From assembly GCF_900109645.1 (NCBI RefSeq), contig NZ_FOBG01000001.1, forward strand, positions 806,001-870,000: a stretch of DNA of 64,000 nt, given 5' to 3'. The position numbers and the translations under genes were made by a program. The notes below the pieces were generated by a model that saw nothing but the letters and a program-made list of their open reading frames with translations, did no database searches and was not told where the DNA came from. Positions 37,467 to 46,593 of this stretch are shown here, piece after piece (within the stretch, counting starts at the first letter, position 1; every line of letters begins with the position of its first letter). Source of the DNA: Duganella sp. CF402. Lineage in GTDB: Bacteria; Pseudomonadota; Gammaproteobacteria; Burkholderiales; Burkholderiaceae_D.

Positions 37467-38378
37467 TCAGGCGCACAGTGTCCGCCGCAGGAACGCAGTG
37501 ACGTCGGCGAAAAATTCGGGCTGGATGCTTTCGCGGTCGAAGCCTTCCGGATCTTGCGACGGTTTAAAGCCGGGCCGCGTCATCTCCGGCGGGAACTTGC
37601 TCATGAAGGCAAAGTGGCCTGCACCCGGAATATCCTTGTGTTCGACCAGCGCCGGATTGGCCACGCCCTCAATAATGTTGTGCGCGTGCTCGATCGGTGT
37701 GAGCTCGTCCTTTTCGCCGGTGCGCAGCAGGATGGGCAGGCGCACCGGTTTGAGCGAGCCGTCGATGAACCAGAAGGTGGCGGGATTGAGCAGCACCAGC
37801 GAGCGGATGCGCGCGTCGGGCGTGACTGGCACCGGCGCTGGTTCGGCCGCGCCATCCTTCGCATCCTTGCGCTCATGCGGGCCGCTCCATGCCAGCCCGC
37901 CGGCCGCCGCCAGCGCCGTGTAACCGCCGATGGAATGGCCGATCACCGCCACGCGCGGCCCGGCGGCATCGGCGGCGATGTGGGCGCCCAGTGCGGCATC
38001 GGCCAGCGCCGCATCGATGGCGAGCGTGAGATGGCGCGGCCGGTTGGCGAGATTGGCGGCGGTGCCGGCCAGCGAATTATCGAGCCGCGTGTTGCCGGTG
38101 TGGGCGGGCAGGGCGACCACAAAGCCCGCCAATGCAAGATGTTTGGCCAACTGGCGATACGCCCACGGCGTGCCGGAATTCCCGTGCGAGATCACCACCA
38201 GCGGCCACGCGCCATCCGCCGGCGGCGCGTCGAGCGCCACCTCCAGCGAATAAGGCCCGAACTGCTCTGGCTTCTCCGCGCCGCGCGCGGGATAGAGGAA
38301 GGCCGTCGGCACCACTGCGCCCTGCACTTTGTCGTTGATGTTCACCAGCCGGCAGCCGCAGCTCGATGCCAATGTCAT
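37467..38378 (-). CDS. Alpha/beta hydrolase (dienelactone hydrolase/PAF-acetylhydrolase-like)
   Basis: A 303-residue esterase-type protein. The nucleophile elbow is GHSIGG, the oxyanion region VVISHGNSG, a likely acid in RTGEKDELTP, and the catalytic His in GAGHFAF. The N-terminus has no convincing signal peptide. AAGGAGA stands before the ATG. The family contains secreted and cytoplasmic lipid or lactone hydrolases; substrate unknown. Confidence 0.82.
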   Translation of the reverse strand: MTLASSCGCRLVNINDKVQGAVVPTAFLYPARGAEKPEQFGPYSLEVALDAPPADGAWPLVVISHGNSGTPWAYRQLAKHLALAGFVVALPAHTGNTRLDNSLAGTAANLANRPRHLTLAIDAALADAALGAHIAADAAGPRVAVIGHSIGGYTALAAAGGLAWSGPHERKDAKDGAAEPAPVPVTPDARIRSLVLLNPATFWFIDGSLKPVRLPILLRTGEKDELTPIEHAHNIIEGVANPALVEHKDIPGAGHFAFMSKFPPEMTRPGFKPSQDPEGFDRESIQPEFFADVTAFLRRTLCA

Positions 38379-38432
38379 TCGGTCTCCTTAAGCGATAAAA
38401 TGCAATCCTGTCGATTATATAAGGAGTATCCC

Positions 38433-38918
38433 ATGTCCAAGCCGGTATCGGTGCTGTTTGTCTGCATGGGGAATATCTGCCGCTCGCCGACGGCGGAGGG
38501 TGTGTTCCGGCACCGCTCGGAGGCGGCAGGGCTGGCGCATCGCTTCCACATCGATTCGGCCGGCACGCACGGCTATCACGTCGGCGAACCGCCCGATGCG
38601 CGTTCGATGGAGTACGCCGCCAAGCGCGGCTACGACTTGTCGGCGCAGCGCTCGCGCAAGGTGGCGGCGCAGGACTTCGAGGACTTCGATTACTTGCTGG
38701 CGATGGATCATGAAAACCTGAAGTTGCTGAAGGCCGCGTGCCCGCCGCAGCACCAGCATAAACTGGGCTTGATGATGTCGCACGCCACCCGCAGCGGTTC
38801 GGACGTGGTGCCCGATCCCTACTACGGCGGCGCCAAAGGCTTCGACCAGGTGTTGGACTATATCGAGGACGCCACAGATGGCTTGATCTCCGCGCTCGGC
38901 GGTAAGAAGATGAGGTAG
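38433..38918 (+). CDS. Low-molecular-weight protein-tyrosine phosphatase
   Basis: A 161-residue phosphatase with the CX5R loop in FVCMGNICRSPTAEG and the general-acid Asp in VPDPYYGG. Family members dephosphorylate tyrosine kinases of capsule or exopolysaccharide systems, or arsenate. AAGGAG precedes the ATG. It is divergent from the alpha/beta hydrolase and is followed 30 bp later by a diguanylate cyclase. Confidence 0.93.
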   Translation: MSKPVSVLFVCMGNICRSPTAEGVFRHRSEAAGLAHRFHIDSAGTHGYHVGEPPDARSMEYAAKRGYDLSAQRSRKVAAQDFEDFDYLLAMDHENLKLLKAACPPQHQHKLGLMMSHATRSGSDVVPDPYYGGAKGFDQVLDYIEDATDGLISALGGKKMR

Positions 38919-38948
38919 TATTCAGGTACGACAGCTCGGGAGACCATT

Positions 38949-39935
38949 TTGAAAGAGCCCAGCATACCGGAAGGCGAGGCGCTTCGGCTGGCAACGCTGA
39001 AGGCCGCCAATGTGCTCGATACGCCGCCGGAGGAACGCTTCGACCGCGTGACGCGCATGGCCAAGCGCATGTTCCGCGTGCCGATTGCGCTGGTCAGCAT
39101 CATCGATCAAGACCGGCAGTGGTTCAAATCGAAGCAGGGGCTGGACGCCTGCGAAACGCCGCGCAATATCTCGTTCTGCGGCCACGCCATTCTCGGCGAC
39201 GACATTTTCCTGATCAAGAACGCGCTGGAAGACGAGCGCTTCGCCGACAACCCGCTGGTGACGGGGGCTCCGCATATCCGCTTTTACGCCGGCTGCCCGC
39301 TGCGCGCCCCCGATGGTCAGAAGCTAGGCACGCTGTGCATCATCGACAGCGAGCCGCGCGAATTCGACCAGGACGACGCCGTCGCCTTGCGCGACCTGGC
39401 CTCGATGGTGGAAGACGAACTGGCGGCAGTGCACACGTCCACGACCGACGAACTAACCAAGATCTCCAACCGGCGCGGTTTCCTGGAGCTGGCGCAATAC
39501 GGCCTGAGTTTCTGCGTGCGCAACCAGCAGCCCGCATCGCTGGCCTTCATCGATCTGGATGGCTTCAAGCCGATCAACGACACCTACGGCCACGCGGAAG
39601 GCGATCTTGCGCTGGCGGCGTTTGCGGAGGTGATGTGCGCCAGTTTCCGCAGCACGGATTTGTTCGCGCGCCTGGGCGGCGATGAATTCGTGGTGCTGTT
39701 GACCGGTGCGAAAGAGGACGTGGCGCAAACCGTTCTGGATAAATTCGGCGCCATGCTGGATGCTTACAACCACAAGGCGCAGCGCGGCTACAGCTTGCGG
39801 TTCTCGTGCGGCGTGGTGGAGTTCGATCCCGCCGCGCCGCTCACGCTGGAACAACTGCTGGCCGCCGGCGACGCGAAAATGTACGCGATCAAGGCGGCAA
39901 ACAAGGAGATCCTGAAGTTAAGTCAGCAGCGGTAG
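38949..39935 (+). CDS. GAF-GGDEF diguanylate cyclase
   Basis: A 328-residue protein. The GAF sensor domain (about 20-160; RMFRVPIALVSIIDQDRQWF, FCGHAIL, FYAGCPLR) is followed by a GGDEF domain (ELTKISNRRGFLE, RLGGDEFVVLL). An I-site RxxD (RSTD) stands five residues upstream of GGDEF, so product inhibition is expected. The start is a TTG with GGGAGA upstream. Its last 18 bp overlap convergent serB. Confidence 0.9.
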   Translation: MKEPSIPEGEALRLATLKAANVLDTPPEERFDRVTRMAKRMFRVPIALVSIIDQDRQWFKSKQGLDACETPRNISFCGHAILGDDIFLIKNALEDERFADNPLVTGAPHIRFYAGCPLRAPDGQKLGTLCIIDSEPREFDQDDAVALRDLASMVEDELAAVHTSTTDELTKISNRRGFLELAQYGLSFCVRNQQPASLAFIDLDGFKPINDTYGHAEGDLALAAFAEVMCASFRSTDLFARLGGDEFVVLLTGAKEDVAQTVLDKFGAMLDAYNHKAQRGYSLRFSCGVVEFDPAAPLTLEQLLAAGDAKMYAIKAANKEILKLSQQR

Positions 39936-40781
39936 GATGCCATCGAGGCCGACGAAGTTGAGCGCCACGTTGGCCTGCTCGCGCACCACCGGCTTGGCGC
40001 GGAACGCCACCGACATGCCGGAAATACTCATCATCTTCAGGTCATTGGCGCCGTCGCCCATGACGATGGCTTGCGACGGCGAGATGCCCAGCTCCGCGCA
40101 CACGCGTTCCACGGTACGCTTCTTTTCTTCCGCATCGACGATGCCGCCTATGACTTTGCCGGTCAACTTGCCGTCCTTGATTTCCAGCTGGTTGGCGTGG
40201 GTGTAGTCCAGGCCCAGGCGCTGCTTCAAGCGCTCGGTGAAGAAGGTGAAGCCGCCCGATACCAGCAGGGTTTTCAGGCCCGCCGCCTGTACCGCCTTCA
40301 GCATGTTTTCCGCGCCCGGCGACAGTTGCAGGCGCTCTTCGTACACGCGTTCCAGCGCCGACGCATCCAGGCCTTCCAGCAGCGCCACGCGGCGCTTCAG
40401 GCTTTCCGAGAAATCGAGCTCGCCGCGCATGGCCGCTTCGGTGATTTCCGACACCTGTTTTTTCAAACCCTGCATGTCGGCGATTTCGTCGATGCACTCG
40501 ATGGTGATCAGGGTCGAATCCATGTCCATCGCCACCAGTTTGAACTCGCTCATCTTGTGGTAGCCGATCGAGTAGGTGGCGTCCAGCTGCGCCGCCTGCG
40601 CCGCCACTTCGATAGTCTGGCGCAGCGCCGGCGAGAAGGTGATCGCTTCGCAGCGCACCGCGCGGTCGCTCAGCCAGGTCAGGTTGGCCGACGCGGTCAG
40701 TGCGGCGATGCGTTCGAGGCGTGCCTTGCAATCGTCTGTGCCTTGCAGCACGAGGTTCATGGCGGTTTTTGCGATAGTCAT
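39918..40781 (-). CDS. serB: Phosphoserine phosphatase SerB
   Basis: A 287-residue HAD phosphatase. An N-terminal ACT-like segment is followed by the nucleophile motif AMDMDSTLITIECIDEIA, motif II SGGFTFF and motif III GDGANDLKMM. It makes serine from phosphoserine. It is the last gene of the nucleotidase-mfd-serB run on minus (17 bp from mfd) and overlaps the convergent cyclase gene by 18 bp. Confidence 0.95.
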   Translation of the reverse strand: MTIAKTAMNLVLQGTDDCKARLERIAALTASANLTWLSDRAVRCEAITFSPALRQTIEVAAQAAQLDATYSIGYHKMSEFKLVAMDMDSTLITIECIDEIADMQGLKKQVSEITEAAMRGELDFSESLKRRVALLEGLDASALERVYEERLQLSPGAENMLKAVQAAGLKTLLVSGGFTFFTERLKQRLGLDYTHANQLEIKDGKLTGKVIGGIVDAEEKKRTVERVCAELGISPSQAIVMGDGANDLKMMSISGMSVAFRAKPVVREQANVALNFVGLDGILPLLT

Positions 40782-40798
40782 GTGAGGCGTCGAAGTAG

Positions 40799-43700
40799 TT
40801 AAGTAAGTTGTTTGATCGCTGCTTTGATCTGGTTCACGCGCGCCGACAGGTCCGGCATGGCGGCGGTGATTTTTAATTTATCCTGGCCATTGAGCTTGAT
40901 CTGGCGGTTCTTCTGTATCAGCTCGATGATGCGCATCGGGTCGATCGGCGGCTTGGGCATGAACTGCAGGTTGGCCGCTTCGGTGTGCGCGTCGATCTTG
41001 ATGATGCCGACCGTCTTGGCGGCGATGCGCAGGCGATGCGTTTCGATCAGCGCCTTGACCGGGTCCGGCAGCTTGCCGAAACGGTCGATCAGCTCTTCCT
41101 GCATGTCGTCGATCTTGTCCTGCGAGGCGCAGTTGGCCATGCGCTTGTAGATGGATAAACGCTCGTGCACATCGCCGCAGAAGTCGGCCGGCAGCAGGGC
41201 CGGCACGTGCAGGTTGATTTCGGTGGTGGTGGCCAGCGGCGCGGCGAGGTCCGGCTCCTTGCCGGCCTTGAGCGAGCGTACCGCCTCGTTCAGCATGTCG
41301 GAGTACAGCTGGAAGCCGATCTCGGTCATCTCGCCGGACTGGTTGTCGCCGAGGACTTCGCCGGCGCCGCGAATTTCCAGGTCGTGCATGGCCAGATAGA
41401 AGCCCGAGCCCAGTTCTTCCATCTGCTGGATGGCGTCGAGGCGGCGCTGCGCCTGTTTGGTCAGCGACTGCACATCGTGCACCAGCAAATACGCATACGC
41501 CTGGTGGTGCGAACGGCCGACGCGGCCACGCAACTGGTGCAGCTGCGCCAAACCGAATTTGTCGGCGCGGTGCATGATGATGGTGTTCGCGGTCGGCACG
41601 TCGATACCGGTTTCGATAATCGTGGTGCACAGCAGGATGTTGAAGCGCTGGGCCACGAAGTCGCGCATCACTTTTTCCAGGTCGCGTTCGTGCATCTGGC
41701 CGTGGGCCACACCGATGCGGGCTTCCGGCAGTAGCTCGGTCAACATCGCCAGGCGGTTCTGGATGGTCTCCACCTCGTTGTGCAGGAAGTAGACCTGGCC
41801 GCCGCGCTTGAGTTCACGCAGGCAGGCCTCGCGGATGATGGATTCCTGCTCGCTGCGCACGAAGGTCTTGATGGCCAGGCGCTTTTGCGGCGCGGTGGCG
41901 ATGATCGAGAAATCGCGCAGGCCTTCCAGCGCCATGCCCAGCGTACGCGGGATCGGCGTGGCGGTCAGCGTCAGCACGTCCACTTCGGCGCGCAGCGATT
42001 TCAACGCTTCCTTCTGGCGCACGCCGAAACGGTGCTCCTCGTCGATGATGACGAGGCCGAGGCGCGTAAATTTCACGTCGTCCGACAGCAGCTTGTGGGT
42101 GCCGATGATGATGTCCAGCGTGCCGTCGGCCATGCCCTTGATGGCTTGCGCGATTTCTTTGCCGGTACGGAAGCGCGACATTTCGGCGATGCGCACCGGC
42201 CAGTCGGCGAAACGGTCGGCGAAGGTTTGCGCGTGCTGCTCGGCCAGCAGTGTGGTCGGCGCGAGAATCGCCACCTGCTTGCCGCCCATGACGGCGATGA
42301 AGGCCGCGCGCAGCGCCACCTCGGTCTTGCCGAAGCCGACGTCGCCGCAGACCAGACGATCCATCGGTTTGCCCGATGTCATATCGCGCACCACGTTGTT
42401 GATGGCTTCCTGCTGGTCCGGCGTTTCGTCGAAGCCGAAGCTGTCGGCGAAGCGTTCGTAGTCGTGCGCCGAATATTCAAACGCGTGGCCCTGGCGCAGC
42501 GCACGGCGGGCGTAGAGGTTGAGCAGTTCGGCGGCGGTGTCGCGCACCTGTTCAGCGGCTTTGCGCTTGGCTTTTTCCCACTGGCCGGAACCCAGCGTGT
42601 GCAGCGGCGCGTCGTCCGGCGAAGCGCCAGAGTAGCGCGAAATCACATGCAGTTGCGAGACCGGCACATACAGCTTGGTCTCCTTGGCGTATTCGAGGTG
42701 CAGGAATTCCGCTTCGCCTTCGCCGAGGTCCATGCTGGTCAGGCCCATGTAGCGCCCGATGCCGTGGTTGACGTGCACCACCGGATCGCCGATCTTCAGT
42801 TCCGACAGGTCGCGCACCATCGATTCGACCTGGGTGACGGCTTCCTGCTTCTTCTTGCCGACGCGGCGGCCGGAGCCCGCGTACAACTCGGTCTCGGTGA
42901 TGAAAATCAGTCGAGCGCCATCGGCGGCCAATTCAAAGCCGGCGTGCAGCGGCGCCACGCCCAGTGCCAGCTTGGCGTCCGAGGCGACGAAGCCGTCGTA
43001 ACCTTCCACGCCGGCCAGCGGCAAATCGTATTCGCTAAAGTACTGCTGCAGCGTTTCGCGGCGGCCGTTGGATTCGGCGCAGATCATCACGCGGCTGCCG
43101 GACTGCATCAGGTAGGCGCGCAGATTGGTCAGCGGATCGTCGAGATGGCGGTTGACGGCGATATCCGGCACCGGCGCCGACAGCTCGGACGCACCTGCAT
43201 CCGCGTTGTTGCGGATGGCGATCTGCGGATACGGCTTGGCCAGCACGAAGAACTGTTCTTCGTTGAGGAACAGCTCTTCCGGCGCCATGATCGGGCGCTC
43301 GCGGTCGGCCTTGATGAAGCGGTAGCGCGACGAGGTGTCGGTCCAGAAGCGCTTGATGGCCGCTTCGATATCGCCCACCGTGGCTACCACCGCGCCTTGC
43401 GGCAGGTACTCGAACAGCGTGGCGGTTTGCTCGAAGAACAGCGGCAGGTAGTACTCGATACCGGCCGAGGCGATGCCCGCGCCGATGTCCTTGTAGATCA
43501 CGGCGCGCGACGGATCGCCTTCGAAATGCTCGCGCCAGCGGCTGCGGAAGGCGGTGCGCGAGGCCTCGTCCATCGGGAATTCGCGGCCCGGCAGCAGGCG
43601 CACTTGCTTGACCGGGTACAGCGAGCGCTGGGTGTCGGCATCGAAGGTGCGGATGGTTTCGATGGTGTCGCCGAACAGGTCAAGGCGATACGGCAGCGCG

Positions 43701-44248
43701 GAGCCCATCGGGAACAGGTCGATCAAGCCGCCGCGCACCGAGTATTCGCCGGGCGACATCACCTGCGTGACGTGGGTGTAGCCGGCCAGCGTGAGCTGGG
43801 CCTTGAGCTGGGCCTCGTCCAGCGATTCGCCTTGCTGGAAGAAGAAGGTGTAGGCGGCCAGGAACGACGGCGGCGCCATGCGCACCAGCGCGGTGGTCGC
43901 CGGCACCAGCATCACGTCGCACTGGGCGCTGGTGATTTCGTGCAGCGTCGCCAGACGCTCGGACACCAGGTCCTGGTGCGGCGAGAAGGCGTCGTAGGGC
44001 AGGGTTTCCCAGTCCGGCAGCAGGTGGCAGCGCAGCTGGTCGCCGCCGAACCACGGGATTTCATCGCGCAGGCGCTGGGCGTCGCTGGCGTTGGCCACCA
44101 CGATGGCCAGCATCTGGCCACGGGATTTCAGTTCGAGCGCGATTTGCGCGAGGGCGTAAGCGTCCGCCGAGCCATGCAGCGCGGGCAGGGCAAAACGATT
44201 GCCGGGTTTGGGAATGGATTTAGTTAAGGCTGACGACACAACATACAT
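40799..44248 (-). CDS. mfd: Transcription-repair coupling factor Mfd
   Basis: An 1149-residue Mfd of normal length. Order: UvrB-like N-terminal domains, the RNA-polymerase-interacting CarD-like domain (LKIGDPVVHVNHGIGRY), the RecG-like translocase (Walker A DVGFGKTEVA, Walker B IIDEEHRFG, LTATPIPRTL, HQLRGRVGRS), and the C-terminal regulatory TRCF domain. It removes stalled polymerase and recruits UvrA to damage. It lies 24 bp after the nucleotidase and 17 bp before serB. Confidence 0.96.
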   Translation of the reverse strand: MYVVSSALTKSIPKPGNRFALPALHGSADAYALAQIALELKSRGQMLAIVVANASDAQRLRDEIPWFGGDQLRCHLLPDWETLPYDAFSPHQDLVSERLATLHEITSAQCDVMLVPATTALVRMAPPSFLAAYTFFFQQGESLDEAQLKAQLTLAGYTHVTQVMSPGEYSVRGGLIDLFPMGSALPYRLDLFGDTIETIRTFDADTQRSLYPVKQVRLLPGREFPMDEASRTAFRSRWREHFEGDPSRAVIYKDIGAGIASAGIEYYLPLFFEQTATLFEYLPQGAVVATVGDIEAAIKRFWTDTSSRYRFIKADRERPIMAPEELFLNEEQFFVLAKPYPQIAIRNNADAGASELSAPVPDIAVNRHLDDPLTNLRAYLMQSGSRVMICAESNGRRETLQQYFSEYDLPLAGVEGYDGFVASDAKLALGVAPLHAGFELAADGARLIFITETELYAGSGRRVGKKKQEAVTQVESMVRDLSELKIGDPVVHVNHGIGRYMGLTSMDLGEGEAEFLHLEYAKETKLYVPVSQLHVISRYSGASPDDAPLHTLGSGQWEKAKRKAAEQVRDTAAELLNLYARRALRQGHAFEYSAHDYERFADSFGFDETPDQQEAINNVVRDMTSGKPMDRLVCGDVGFGKTEVALRAAFIAVMGGKQVAILAPTTLLAEQHAQTFADRFADWPVRIAEMSRFRTGKEIAQAIKGMADGTLDIIIGTHKLLSDDVKFTRLGLVIIDEEHRFGVRQKEALKSLRAEVDVLTLTATPIPRTLGMALEGLRDFSIIATAPQKRLAIKTFVRSEQESIIREACLRELKRGGQVYFLHNEVETIQNRLAMLTELLPEARIGVAHGQMHERDLEKVMRDFVAQRFNILLCTTIIETGIDVPTANTIIMHRADKFGLAQLHQLRGRVGRSHHQAYAYLLVHDVQSLTKQAQRRLDAIQQMEELGSGFYLAMHDLEIRGAGEVLGDNQSGEMTEIGFQLYSDMLNEAVRSLKAGKEPDLAAPLATTTEINLHVPALLPADFCGDVHERLSIYKRMANCASQDKIDDMQEELIDRFGKLPDPVKALIETHRLRIAAKTVGIIKIDAHTEAANLQFMPKPPIDPMRIIELIQKNRQIKLNGQDKLKITAAMPDLSARVNQIKAAIKQLT

Positions 44249-44272
44249 TCAACGGTTAATCTAAGCGCCACA

Positions 44273-45202
44273 TTATACGCGGTTAGCCACACCGAATGGG
44301 ATGTGCACCATAGGGATATTCCCGGCCGGGGATTTCAGGTGGCTTAACTGGTCGTCGAAGAACATGTGCGGCTTGAAGATGCCCAGCACGCGCGCTTTTT
44401 CCATCCCGCCCAGGAAGAAGGTTTCGTTGGCCGATACGCCCCAGCTTTTCAGCGTGGTCACCACGCGCTCGTGCGCCGGCGCGCTGCGCGCCGTGATGAT
44501 GGCGATGCGCAGGATTTTCTTGTAGGCCGGGTCGGCGCGCTGGGCGTCTTCCTCCAGCTGCTGCATCAGCGACAGCTTGCGGAACAGGTCCGCCAGTGGC
44601 CCCGGCTGGTGCGGAATGGCGGCGCGCTCGGTTTCGTGGGCGTGGAATTCATCGACGTCGTTGTTGCGCTTGAAGACGGTCTCCGACTCGTCGTCGGCGA
44701 TCACGCCGTCGAAGTCGAAGGCGATGCGCAGTTCGCCGTCGTTTTCATCGTCCTCGGTGCGCGAGGGCAGCACCAGGCCGGCGGGATAGTTGGCGTCGAC
44801 CGCGCGGCGCACGTCTTCCTCATTCGCGCTCAGGAACAGCGAGGTGTTAAAGGCGGGCAGGTAGGTGTAGGGCGACTGGCCGGTGAGGAAGCAGGCGCGC
44901 GAAATGTCCAGGCCGTAGTGGGCGATCGAATTCATCACCCGCAGCCCGGTCTCCGGCGAGTTGCGCGAGAACAGCACTACTTCCACCGGAGAACTTTGCG
45001 GATGGTGCTTGTTGATGCTCAGGAAGCGGCGGATGAAGGGGAAGGCGACACCCTTGTCGAGCACGGTGCCGATTTGCTGCTCCTGGTACTTGCGGTAGGC
45101 TTCGGGGCCGCCTTCCAGGTACACCTGGTGCGAGGCGGTCAGGTCAAACAGGGCGCTGGAGGCGATGCCGATCACCAGCTTGTGCTCAATCGGATAGGGC
45201 AT
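44273..45202 (-). CDS. 5'-nucleotidase (PF06189 family)
   Basis: A 309-residue protein matching bacterial members of the cytosolic 5'-nucleotidase 1 family: VIGIASSALFDL at the start, VVLFSRNSPETGLRVMNS, and AFDFDGVIADDESE with the HAD nucleophile Asp. It dephosphorylates nucleoside monophosphates. It heads the operon with mfd and serB. Confidence 0.9.
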   Translation of the reverse strand: MPYPIEHKLVIGIASSALFDLTASHQVYLEGGPEAYRKYQEQQIGTVLDKGVAFPFIRRFLSINKHHPQSSPVEVVLFSRNSPETGLRVMNSIAHYGLDISRACFLTGQSPYTYLPAFNTSLFLSANEEDVRRAVDANYPAGLVLPSRTEDDENDGELRIAFDFDGVIADDESETVFKRNNDVDEFHAHETERAAIPHQPGPLADLFRKLSLMQQLEEDAQRADPAYKKILRIAIITARSAPAHERVVTTLKSWGVSANETFFLGGMEKARVLGIFKPHMFFDDQLSHLKSPAGNIPMVHIPFGVANRV

Positions 45203-45324
45203 GGGACGATGGTTGGTCTAGGATGAGCCATACTTTACCCGAAGCGCACACGATTCACCTGATTTCTTTCCTGCAATTTAATCATTGCCTCGGCGCGGTC
45301 CCTGCGCTACATTGACAGTTCCTT

Positions 45325-46470
45325 ATGATGGATGCTGGCGTGCTGAATACCGATACTCTTTTGCTGGTGCAAATCTGCGTGACGCTGCTGACCACGGCGT
45401 TGCTGGTCGCCTCCGCCTGCTACGCCGACAGCCCGCCCGAGCAACGCTGGTGGGCGGCCGGGAATGTGGCGGCGTCGGCGGGTATGGTCATGTGCAATGT
45501 CGACAGCCTGCCGCTGGTGGTCCACAGCATTCTCGGGTACGGCGTGATCGCCTTCGGCATCGGCCTGGTGCTGCGCGGCTTGCGCGTGTATTGCGCCAGC
45601 ACTTTGTCCTGGACTGCGATCGGCATCATCACCGGCATTGCGCTGGTGGTGGCGAGCTACTACACGCTGGCGGCGCCGAGCCTGCGCGCGCGGCTGTGCT
45701 TCAGCGGCTTCTATTTCGCCATACTCAACTGGATTTGCGCGGCGGCGATCGCGCGGCGTCGCACCTGGCGCGTGTCGGGCATTGCCGTGGCCGGCTTCGT
45801 GCTGCTGGGCGTAGCCCTGTTTTTACGCGGTACGCACTTGCTGTACGCGGATTCCGCCGACAACGCCAATTCGATGGTGATTGCGCTCAGCGCGCTGGTG
45901 GTGCCGCTGGCGCAGGTGGCCATCGCCTTCGGACTGATTTTTATGGTGATGTGGCGCTACGCCGAGCGCTTGCGGCGCCTGTCGACGCTGGATGCGTTGA
46001 CCGGGGCACTCAATCGCGCCGGGCTGGAAATGCAAGGCAAGCGCACCGGTTTGCGCGCCCAGCGCGGCGGCCGCAGCCTGGCCGTGATCATGATCGACGT
46101 CGACTTCTTCAAGGTCATCAACGATACCTACGGCCACCCGGTGGGCGACGAGGTGCTGCGCCACCTGGCGCGGCTGGTGCGGCTGGAGCTGCGTCCGAAC
46201 GACTTGCTGGCGCGTTTTGGCGGCGAGGAGTTCGTGCTGGTGCTGGACGGGGTCGACCGGGCGGCGGCGCTCAAGGTGGCCGAACGCCTGCGTGCCCGCA
46301 TCGAATACGAGATGGTCGAGATGGACCAGCTGTCGGTACGCTACACCGCCAGCATGGGCGTGGTCTGCTCGGATCAGCATGATTACGACCTGATCCGCCT
46401 GATTTCGGCCGGCGACGCCGCCATGTACGAAGCCAAGCGCGGTGGCCGCAACCGCGTGGTTGCGGGCTAA
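45325..46470 (+). CDS. Membrane-bound GGDEF diguanylate cyclase
   Basis: A 381-residue protein. About six or seven membrane helices (residues 12-210) form an uncharacterised integral sensor, followed by a GGDEF domain (TLDALTGALNRAGLEM, RFGGEEFVLVL). An I-site RxxD (RPND) lies five residues before GGEEF. It probably makes c-di-GMP in response to a membrane signal. Start ATG-ATG; the first is used. Confidence 0.9.
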   Translation: MMDAGVLNTDTLLLVQICVTLLTTALLVASACYADSPPEQRWWAAGNVAASAGMVMCNVDSLPLVVHSILGYGVIAFGIGLVLRGLRVYCASTLSWTAIGIITGIALVVASYYTLAAPSLRARLCFSGFYFAILNWICAAAIARRRTWRVSGIAVAGFVLLGVALFLRGTHLLYADSADNANSMVIALSALVVPLAQVAIAFGLIFMVMWRYAERLRRLSTLDALTGALNRAGLEMQGKRTGLRAQRGGRSLAVIMIDVDFFKVINDTYGHPVGDEVLRHLARLVRLELRPNDLLARFGGEEFVLVLDGVDRAAALKVAERLRARIEYEMVEMDQLSVRYTASMGVVCSDQHDYDLIRLISAGDAAMYEAKRGGRNRVVAG

Positions 46471-46512
46471 ATTGTGAACGCCAAGCCACAATCTTCATAA
46501 ATCTGATTGACG

Positions 46513-46585
46513 CCGTCACAGAGGCAGCCGAATATTAGTTGCAAATAGTCAATTCTCACCAAATTTAACAGTTGGCCTGTGACGG
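46513..46585 (+). promoter_or_regulatory. Leader inverted repeat that could hide the chemoreceptor ribosome site
   Basis: CCGTCACAG-A-GGC (46513-46525) is complementary to GCCTGTGACGG (46575-46585) as a 12-bp stem with one bulge. The 3' arm contains the GG of the Shine-Dalgarno for the following ATG at 46594. The 49-base loop is AT-rich. RNA-level control is an inference. Confidence 0.5.
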
Positions 46586-46593
46586 AGTGCGTG

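Noticed and set aside
41780..44227. Long plus-strand frame opposite mfd
   Set aside because: Composition is His/Arg/Gln-rich as expected for an antisense shadow; mfd is certain.
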